A stretch of 64,000 nt of DNA from Ktedonospora formicarum (GTDB lineage: Bacteria > Chloroflexota > Ktedonobacteria > Ktedonobacterales > Ktedonobacteraceae): the NCBI RefSeq assembly GCF_016587355.1, contig NZ_BNJF01000009.1, positions 245,451 to 309,450 on the forward strand, read 5' to 3'. Below the pieces are notes generated by a model. The model was not told where the DNA came from and did not search any database. It worked only from the letters and a program-made list of their open reading frames with translations. The position numbers and the translations under genes are program-made. Positions 54,201 to 64,000 of this stretch are shown here, piece by piece (position 1 is the stretch's first letter; each line of letters starts with the position of its first letter).

Positions 54201-57200
54201 ATTATTGCCTGTGTGCCTCTGTGGGGAGCGATACTCTGCGCGGCAGCTGTCTTTGGATGTGGCTGGGGACTGTTCCTGGGCGTGGATATTGCGCTTGCCA
54301 TCGCAGTACTACCTGATACCGCAGGCAGTGGGAAAGATCTGGGTGTGCTCTATACATCGATCTTCTTGCCACTTCTTCTCAGTCCCATCATTGGGGCAAC
54401 CGTGCTCAACACGACGGGCAACAACTACACTTTGCTCTTTCTTCTTGCGGCTCTTGCGAGTGTTCTAGCAGCAGGAACTATGCTTCCAATCAGGTCAGTT
54501 CGGTAGTTTGCACTGGGCATGGCGAAGCGAGGACAACGAAAAGAGCAAATAGGTGCAAGGGTGTCCTCCTCCAGAGTCCCATCAATGTTTGGTTTGCAGC
54601 AGAGAAGCAAACACGCGATGTGGGTGGTTTCAGTACGCCCTCCCTACATCGCTAGTGGTGCATTGTGCATCTTTCTCTGCAGTCTCATGGAAAGGAGAGG
54701 ACGCACATGTCTGCATTCTTTTCAATGGGCATTGTTTGCTAGAGATCGTGCCCGAGCGCACGATCTCTAGCGAGTAGTGAATATGAGCTTCCATGAGTGA
54801 GCTTTGACGCTCGTGAGATTATACATTCCATGAAGCCGCAAGCATTGACCAATGAAGGTAAGTGCTTGCCTAAGAAGGGTGTTCCCCATGGTTGAGCAGC
54901 CCTACCATCCACGGACCAATATTGTGATTGTTGGGAACAAACAGGAATATCACATGCTTTATCCGCTGGTCCATAATGATTACTTTGATATCTTGTATGT
55001 TGCCAGTGTCACTCCTGAGCATCTGCTGTGTGCCTCTCCAGCGTTGGTATGTCTTAGCCAGCACTGGGTTCATACAGTGCAACAGGTGCGCCATCTTTTT
55101 CCATATACACCTATTATCGTTGCGCTCTCGCAGCCGTCTCCTAGACAGGAAGCATCTCTTGTTACCATGCTACAGCAGGGAGCCGATGATGTGATCGCAT
55201 CCACCTGTGGGAGAGAAGAATGGCAAGCTCGCTTGCGTGCCAGGTTACGACAGTATCCAACTCCTCTACTCGGCATGCAAAGCCAGGATGGCATGCTCAC
55301 TTTGACGCTTGCGCAAAGAGAAGTTGTGGTTGGCACTCGATCAATTCTGCTCTCGATGAAAGAGCATGTGTTGCTTTACCTACTGATGCGTTATGCTGAG
55401 CAGACACTCTCTTCACGCTTCTTGCTTCAGACCATCTGGGGTGTGACGTACCAGAAAGAAGTGGATTATATCCGGGTCTATATGAGTCAGGTCCGCCGCA
55501 AACTGGAGGAACGATCTGATCAGCCGCGGTACCTGGAAACCGTCTCTGGTATTGGCTATCGTTTTAGGCAAGCATGTATCTCTAAGTCTGAGAACAGTTA
55601 GGGGAAGAGGTATGCCCAATGGTTCAGCGACAACAAAAGGAATGCTTAGATGGTAAGAAAGGAAGAGAAAACTGAATCATTGGAGCGTACATATGATGAG
55701 TTGCCTCTATCATGATTGTGGCATCTCTTGCATCGAGTGATTCTTTACCGCTGCCCGGTATAACCCCATAGATGGTGATGCGTTCCAGAGGTGTACATGC
55801 TTTTGGATACTACTCGCCTACGGTTTGCGCAATGAGTTTTAACTCAGCAGCAATCTGGCCTGAGAATGTCCTTTATTGCTCTCCTATCTCTATAAAGCAG
55901 CGGTATTTCAGACCCCTTGCCCAAAGCAAGCGGGAGCATTGAACGAGCCAGCGAAGCCATTCAGTCGAATGCACGTCTTGTTGCCCAAACTGTGGGCAGA
56001 GATGACACTGATGTAATAAAAAAGGATCTCTATTTGTGATATACATGCATTATTGCCATTGAACATTATAATTACCCAGGTTTCATTAGGCATATCTATA
56101 TATATCTATACCAAACAGTATAGGTGCGTGGCGTGGGACTTGTGTTCATTGATGGTTCCCGTCCAGTTTCCGTGAGATCAGCGGTGAAGCGCTTTCCCGG
56201 GTCAGGATGGGAACCATCAATGAACTAATCCAGCCCATCCGCAGATCTCTTCAAGGGATGCATCTGATGAAATTTGCGGACGGGCTGGACTTTGCGAAAC
56301 CTGCCCGAGATCGATTTGAAGTAGGTCCTTAGCGATTTGCTGCTTGTGATATCTGTTTCATATTAGTCTTGGATACATAAGCCACTTAAAAAGGCCAATT
56401 GATGCCTGCTTGAAGGAAGCATTGCTCGTAGCCGGTAGCGTTAGATCCTAGATAGAATAGTGTGTAAGTTCCAGGTTGGACAGAATCAAATTTATTCTGA
56501 TCATTAAGCTGGTAATTAATAAAATCATCAGAGTCTAGTTTTGAAGCCAGAGAACGGCTCATATAGATATATTGTATGCCAGGTGCTCCTCCTAATACTG
56601 TTGGTTTGGTGATCTTTCGAAGAAGCTTTGAATCAGTTGGTTTATATTGTTCACATGCCTTTTGGGCAATTTGTAAAGAAACGTTTCCTTGGTTAGGAGG
56701 ATTTTCTAGGACATAATAATGCTGTGTAATTTCATATATGTTTCCGTGCGGTCTATCTGCGATGATTTCAAAATAAGGATCTTTTGGTTTCTTAATCCAC
56801 ATATATGCATGAACATATTCATCGGTATATTTTCCATAGGCTTTTTCGAAAGCTGATAGATTGTCACCAAGATGAGGTATCATTGGTGGTTTTTTAGCAG
56901 TAGAAGTTGACGAAGGAGTTGGAGATGGTGAAGGTGGTCTTGTAGAAGTCCTTGTTGCTGTTATTCTCAAATTTTGAGTTTGAGTATTTGTATTACTACT
57001 AGCTTGGCATGCACTCATAACACTAGCAACAAAAATGACAAGTAAGGATAAAACGAAGTGATTGGGAATAATGATTTTCACGAGAAACTCCTAGTACTTT
57101 AAATGTTTGTATGACACCAACGAGATGATGTTGGCCAAATCATAAATTAAGCTCGAATACAGAATGGCGTATTCCTGATTTAAAATTGAAAAAAGTTGCT

Positions 57201-60200
57201 AAAAATATTTTGTTGAAAGCGTACTCTATAACATTGCTCTATGGACGATTTTGAATATGGTTTATATGGTTGTGCTTATATTTGCTATGATATGCCTATC
57301 TATTTGCCCTGTCAATATGAAAGCGCATTTTTTCTATTGGAATCAGCAGAAATTTCCTCAGGTGTCTGTTTTACTAGACAACGAGTAACTATTCAGGTTC
57401 GCTAGATAAGCTTGCATTCTCCACAAGACATCAAGTACCCTGTTTACAGGGACCGAGATGCTCAAATAGACTAGCCCAAGGATCACGCAACGAGATTCAC
57501 ATTTGATTGACATAGCTTTGTAAGCTCATTTAATGCTCTCACTTTTGCTGGAAAAAGATGAAAATAGCTCAGATCTATGAGGATATAAAGGTGACAAAGG
57601 ATGCTCCCATGCCACTTTGCTGATGGGCTATAACTTGCTGCGCAATCCATGGGACACACTAACAAGAGAGTATGCCTTTGGAGTGTGATGTTCCTGATGT
57701 GCAGAGGAAAGGATGTGGAGACAAAGGCGTTTTACCAAGAGTTCATGCACTGAAGGTGCACCACGCCGAATGAAATGTGGCGTTTGCCTGTATTATTTTT
57801 CAGAAGAACGGTTGGTAATGTCGACTATAAATCGATATATCGTGATCAAAAGTCTATTTTATTGCTTTTGTCTTTTAAATAGATGGCATAGAGGTAGTGT
57901 GAATGAGTACACTTTGCTGTTGTTGAGACAAAGTGGAAAGAAAAGGTGCATGACCAAGAGCTCCAACGAAGCGATGATGCTGGATTTGTTGTTCTATAGA
58001 CGTGTGGTTTGCAAGCCATATATACATGTATTGCATGTACTAGATCAAGCAACATTGATGCTTCATTAGATCAGCAAACAAGCAAGCAAAAGACAAGGAA
58101 TCAGGACTATCGCCTTTGATTCCTTCCGAGAAAAATAGCGTTTACCTCCAAAAACGTAAAAAGAGAGTGCAAGAGTGCCAACTAGACGAAGATCTTCTCA
58201 GCAATTGATATTCCTCTCTAGGTCCAGAACATTCGGAGTCCATGAGCTAGTATTGTCAAATGTGTATTTTTAGTTCTCCCTTATGGAGCGTTAACCTTTC
58301 TGAATCTCCCCTTCTTTATTATGCAGACAGCATGACTAACAAACGATACTTGGCTGCACACTCGCTTTCATCACTTATTAACTATGTCTAAGTTGTAGCG
58401 TTACAACAAGAAGAACCTAAGCTCTTTACATATCTTCAGAAGTTGATGAGTCCAAATGCTACGCACTCCAAGTCTTATAGAAGCATTCTTCAGGGACTGA
58501 TTCTACAGGTGCATACTTCCAAAGCTTCACCAGCAAGCTTTGGGAGTATCTGTTACCTAAATAGGAAACTAGAAAATTGCAGGAAACAAGGTGAGGGAAT
58601 TTAAAGTTTCTACTGATTTACGCTCTTTTTTTTTAGTGCTTTTTGGAGATGGATAGCGTCTCCTCTCCTTTAGGGGATTTGGCTGTTCTGTGTCTGGCAT
58701 GCCAGGTATCTCTTTTTTTGCATAACGCTGATTTTGTATATAGTCTTTGAGCCGTTTAAGAGAAACTTTTGCAAGGTCTGGTATCTCTGCCAGATCTCTT
58801 ATGGAATGAAACTCATTTGCCTTGCGCCTCTCAGCAACTTGTTTTGCTCCCTTTGCACTAAGATGAACTTCTTGAGCTAGTTCCTCCCAATTTAGTGCCA
58901 GCTTATTAAGTTGTTCCCATATAAATGCTTCAGCTTGGTTATTGTTGGTATATTCCTTATCTCCATCGCTAATGTAAATGTAAATATCGAGATCAAGGTC
59001 CTCTAAATACTGTATCATAAGTGGGCCTACTTCATCCCAAGAAAGCTTGCCATTTTGTGTACCTAATTTAGGGAATGCAATGCTAGTTATTTCTGCCTTT
59101 TTGTAATTGGCTGCAAAATATGCCAGGCCTTTTTCAAGATACTCAATTTTTGAATTGCCTTTCCAGTGGTCTTTCGTGGGAAAATTGAGTATCCAGGGAG
59201 TGCTTTTTTTGTAAAGTGTTGGATGCCCTATGCGTAGTCTGCCAGTCTGGCAATCTTGCTGATACTCACGAAACATTGCAGGATATTTTTGTTTAAATGC
59301 AAGTGCCAGACCTTTCCCCATAATACCTTTGCAATTTACGGTATTTACAAGTACCTGAGCTTTTGAATGAAAGATATCTCCTTTTACATAACGTATGGCT
59401 ACCATACTTCTCACTCCATAAATTTGTAATTCTGTCCTACTTTTTAAAAGTCTAACATCCTATCTGTTTAAACACAATAGTTATATAGAACTATCCTAAT
59501 TTGCTTTAAGTGTTTTAAGAACATTTGTTTATGGAAGATCTTAGATAAATATGCTAATATACTCCGATAAATTGACTATAATAGATGTACTATCGACTTG
59601 AAAGGAACTAATTAATGCGAAACTTTTTAAGTGGCTATGCATATCATATGGTTCATGTTAGCAATTTCCCAAGCATCTTAAGCGAAAAAGCTCTTCTTTC
59701 TAACGAGAAATTGAGTCAGAAAGGAATTAAGCCTTTTTCAATTGCATGGGAAACTGTGCAATCTTTACGAAAACGTATTACTATCCAGAGACCCGTTATG
59801 CCATCCCGTCGTCAACTTCATAGCTATGTCCCGTTCTATTTTATTCCTCGTCCTCCTATGTTCTATGCACCTCATATTCAGGAAAATCAAAATCAATTAC
59901 TTGTTTTAGAGGTAGAGCTTACCATTTTGTACGAGCCGGAGGTGCTGTTTACCGACGGAAATGCGTCGATGCAGAAATTATCTAGATATGGCATGGAAGT
60001 TGTAGTAATAGATCCAGCAAGCGCTCAAAGAGATACTTGCATTCGTCGATATCATCCAGGCGGCCCTCACGGTACCGGTGAAAACTGGTCTGATTTTTAT
60101 AGTGATGTTGCTCTTATTGATAGGCTTAATTGGGGTGTCCTTAATGGAGGAACTTACATCGATAATCGAGAGGAATTTACAAGGATTCGAAGCTCAGAGG

Positions 60201-63200
60201 TACTTATCCCTGATCGATTACCTTTAAGTAAAATAGTTGGGATATATGCACCTAATCCAGGTTTGGCGCAAAAAGCAAATGATGTAGTGAAAATGTATGG
60301 CTTAGAGAAGGTTATACCAAAGGTTGTCTACCGCGTTTTCCCAAGATAAAAGATGAATGGATTCCTATATCCTCCTCTTCTATTTGCCATGTTGGTTCAC
60401 CAGGCAATCATCTTACGCTTCCTTAAAAAGGCGTGCCTATGTATTGTTCGTTTGACCAAGCACATGAGCAATAGATCATCCTCATTGATTCTGCCTGGAA
60501 GATGGGAGTAAATGGAGTGGGCTAGCCCCAACAGTAGGTCAAATTATCGCGTTATCATATTTGACTTGCTCTTTCAATAAAATATTTCCTCTTTTGCAGA
60601 GAGTCTGGGAGAAAGGGCAAACCCTCTTCCAAGCAGATGTGGCTTACGCAACAACAAAGGCTGTAAATAATGGATTATCTGCCCTTAATTGACTTTGTTG
60701 TGACTGTTACGCTTATATGTCGGCTATTCCAAATTACCTTTTAACCACAGGCACAACATCCCCCTTTGGAACTATAGCGATCACACTTATCGTTTTGCCA
60801 TACTAGACGTTTATATTGCGTAGCAATTTTATTTTTAATAATGTATAATACCGACACATCTATTTGTTATGCCTGTCTCTCAATAGCAACTCCTTATTAT
60901 GTCTCTATTCCGTAGAATTCCATGCTTTGTATTAGGTTCGACGATTTTGTTCTCTTATCTTTATCTAACCCAGTCAGGAGAATAAATTCTTGGTTCGTTC
61001 TATTTCGCTCCCAGAGCCGGGACAGTTAGTCCATGTCCGACAACGACGCTATGTGGTGGTCGATATTCCTGCCAGTGTGCACAATGCTCAAACCCTTCAT
61101 TCTCAACATTTGATTACGCTCTCCTCAGTGGAAGATGATGGCCTTGGTGAGGACCTCCAGGTGATATGGGAAATTGAACCAGGTGCGTCACTGATTGAGA
61201 AAACACCCCTCCCGCAACCGGTTGGCTTCGATACGCCTCAGCGTCTGGATACGTTCCTCAATGCGGTGCGTTGGGGTGCAGCTTCTAGCGCCGACGTGAA
61301 GGCGATTCAGGCTCCGTTCCTCAGTGGTATCGATCTGGAAGATTATCAGCTCGATCCGGTGGCACGGGCGATTCAGATGCCGCGCGCGAATCTACTAATC
61401 GCGGACGATGTTGGCCTTGGTAAGACAATCGAGGCTGGTCTAGTGGCACAGGAGCTGATCATTCGCCAGCGCGCTCGCCGCATACTGATTGTCTGCCCAG
61501 CCGCTCTCCAGGTCCAGTGGCGCGATCAGATGCGCGATAAGTTTGGTCTGGAGTTCCGCATCGTGGATAGCGAGCTGATGAAGTCGCTGCGCCGAGAACG
61601 GGGTCTGCATGTCAATCCGTGGAAACATTTTCCGCGCCTGATTACGTCGATCGATTTCTTAAAACGTGATCGGCCTCAACGTTTGTTCCGTGAGGCACTC
61701 CCTGGCAGCGGTGAGTCGATCTATCCACGCCGCTTCGATCTACTTATCCTCGATGAGGCCCACAATGTCGCACCATCTGGACAGGGCAAATATGCTATTT
61801 CGTCGATGCGCACGGAAGCTATCCGCCTGCTCGCCCCTCACTTTGAACATAAGTTATTTCTTTCAGCTACACCACATAATGGCTACAGTGAGAGTTTTAC
61901 AGCTCTGCTGGAATTGCTCGATAATCAGCGCTTTGCACGCGGCGTGAAGCCAGACCATGAGCAGCTCAATGCTGTGATGATTCGTCGTCTTAAGACGGAA
62001 CTTCCACGTCGCTGGGATGGCTCGTCTCGCTTCCCGGTGCGCGAGATCACGCCTCTACGAGTGCCCTATACCCAACAGGAACGCGAGGCCCATCAACTGC
62101 TACAGGAGTATGGCCAGTCACGCATTAAGGCTTCAGGAGATAATGTTGAGCGCTACGCGACCGAATTCGTGCTGAAGCTGCTCAAAAAACGTCTCTTCTC
62201 TTCCCCGGAAGCGTTCTATCTGACGCTTGAACAACATCAGCATTCCCTTGGGGAGAAACAACGCCATACATCGGTGACAAAACGACCCGGTGAGGGTATT
62301 CTGCGCACACGCGTGGAACGGCTCGAAGAGGAAAGCGATAGCGATGAGTCGCTGAATGAGGCAACAGCTGAAGCGCTGGATACTGCTGCGCCCCTCTTTC
62401 ACGAGCCAACGGTACAGGAACAGAGCCTGCTTAAACGCCTGCTGACCTGGGCGGACGATACGCGCAGACGTTCTGATAGTAAGGCGCAGGAGTTAATCGA
62501 TTGGCTGCATCGCACGATCAAACCTGGCGGGAAGTGGTCGAATGAGCGGGTAATTATCTTCACAGAGTATCGCGCGACCCAGAACTGGCTGTATGGTCTG
62601 CTGGTACGTGAGGGCTTTGTAGAAAAAGGCCCCGATGACGAGACGCGCCTCCAGACACTCTACGGTGGCATGGATACAAAAAACCGCGAGATGATCAAAG
62701 CGGCGTTCCAGGCCGACCCAGCCGATTCGTCGGTGCGTATTTTGCTGGCGACGGACGCTGCATCGGAAGGTATCGATCTGCAAAACCATTGTTCTCATCT
62801 CATCCACTATGAGATCCCCTGGAATCCCAATCGTTTGGAACAGCGCAATGGTCGTATCGATCGTCATGGTCAGCGTGCCGCCGTGGTAAATATCTACCAC
62901 TTCGTGAGCAGCCTCTACGATCAGCGCTCAATGAGCACACTGAAGCGTGAGCAGCTCGACGACGACCTTGAGTTCTTGATGCAGGCGGTCAAAAAAATCG
63001 AGACGATTCGTGAGGATCTGGGCAATGTTGGTCCGGTGATCGCAACGCAGGTTGAGGAGGCGATGCTCGGTCGCCGTCGCACGCTAGATACCAGCGAGGC
63101 CGAGAAGAAATCCCCGTCGAAACGCCTATTAGCCTTCCAGCGCAAGCAACGCGAGAAGATTGAGGCACACATTCGGCAGTTGTACGAGCAGTTGCAGGAA

Positions 63201-64000
63201 GGCAAACGTGAGCTTGGCCTGACTGCCGAAAACATTCAGGCTGTGGTTGAAGCCGCGCTGGAACTGGCCCACCAGCCGGATCTCCAGAAGCGCATCCTGG
63301 AAGATCCACACGGCAAATATCCCCCAATTGAGGTCTTCGATGTCCCCGAACTGGCCGGAAGCTGGGCCAGATGTACGGAGGGACTTGAACACCCACACAC
63401 ACAGCAGAAGCGCCCAATCGTCTTCGATCATACACTGGCACAGGGACGCGACGATGTTGTGCTCGCGCATCTCAATCACCGCCTGGTGACGATGTCGCTC
63501 CGGCTGCTGCGTGCCGAGGTCTGGGCCAGCGGTGAGCAAAGCAAGTTGCACCGTGTCACTGCTCGCACGGTCCCTTCGGTGACAATGGATGTTCCGGCTG
63601 TGATTGCCTATGCGCGCCTGCTGATTCTGGGTGGCGACAAGCAACGTCTACACGAGGAGCTGATCACGGCAGGTGGGTATCTACGTGAGGGGCGTTTTGT
63701 TCACATGCGCGAGACACAGTTGAAAGAGGCGCTGGCAGCAGCACAAAACTATCCGGTATCGGAAAACATGCAGCATCAACTGGTCACGCAGTGGGATCAC
63801 CATCGCGAGCCGCTGGTCAAGGCGCTAGAAGAGCGCATGAATGAACGCATGAAGAGCCTGCAAAAGAAGTTGTTCGATCGCAAAGAGAAAGAACAGCATG
63901 ATATCACGTCTATCCTAAATGAGCTGAAGAAGAATATTGTGGCAGAGCTTGCGCACCTGGCCGAACTCGAACAGCCCGGTCTACGGCAACTCTCGCTCAC

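Overview
The window looks like accessory-rich chromosome, or a large plasmid or integrated element, of a Ktedonobacteria-type member of the Chloroflexota. This is inferred from gene families, start-site style and the load of IS605-family tnpB elements, not from a marker gene. No rRNA, tRNA or CRISPR array was seen.

Layout. 1-4.5 kb: a large tnpB (190-1905), a broken second copy, solo end repeats and a GC-rich orphan gene. 4.5-5.8 kb: two small unknown genes. 7.2-18.3 kb: a compact + strand replication-type module: primase-polymerase, a degenerate SF2-helicase-like protein, a small HTH protein, then a tightly packed cassette (Ycf35/DUF1257-like, DUF2997-like, a membrane-anchored DUF2997-like paralogue, a Ycf46-like AAA+ ATPase, a DUF3150-like helical protein), several unknowns, a DNA polymerase III beta clamp and CsrA. 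18.8-22 kb: a flavoprotein-like gene and a pentapeptide-repeat protein.

22.4-27.5 kb: a tnpB element whose gene is split by what reads as three nested group II introns. Three domain V motifs and three domain III-like blocks are visible. Removing the outermost intron restores one uninterrupted tnpB frame matching the intact copy at 33.4-34.6 kb. The innermost intron encodes the reverse transcriptase/maturase.

27.5-35 kb: a proline-rich surface protein, small genes, and a two-gene TIR / CpXC-TPR operon in AT-rich DNA. 34.8-40.2 kb: an unknown gene whose usual SWIM-zinc-finger neighbour survives only as a tail, then a graveyard of tnpB fragments, a complete ISAs1-family IS with 10-bp target duplication, and an ISL3 fragment. 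40.5-44.5 kb: PadR - DUF1048 - DUF1048 - ABC ATPase - ABC permease with a clear promoter/operator, then a cytochrome P450. 44.8-55.6 kb: unknown genes, a duplicated HTH family, a methyltransferase / unknown / membrane / DUF2332 group, an MFS transporter and an atypical response regulator.

56.4-64 kb: a lipoprotein, then a defence-type region: divergent darG and darT, and the start of a DISARM-type drmD helicase that runs off the window. The most notable items are the nested group II introns, the Ycf35/DUF2997/Ycf46 cassette inside a replication module, and the TIR + CpXC-TPR pair.
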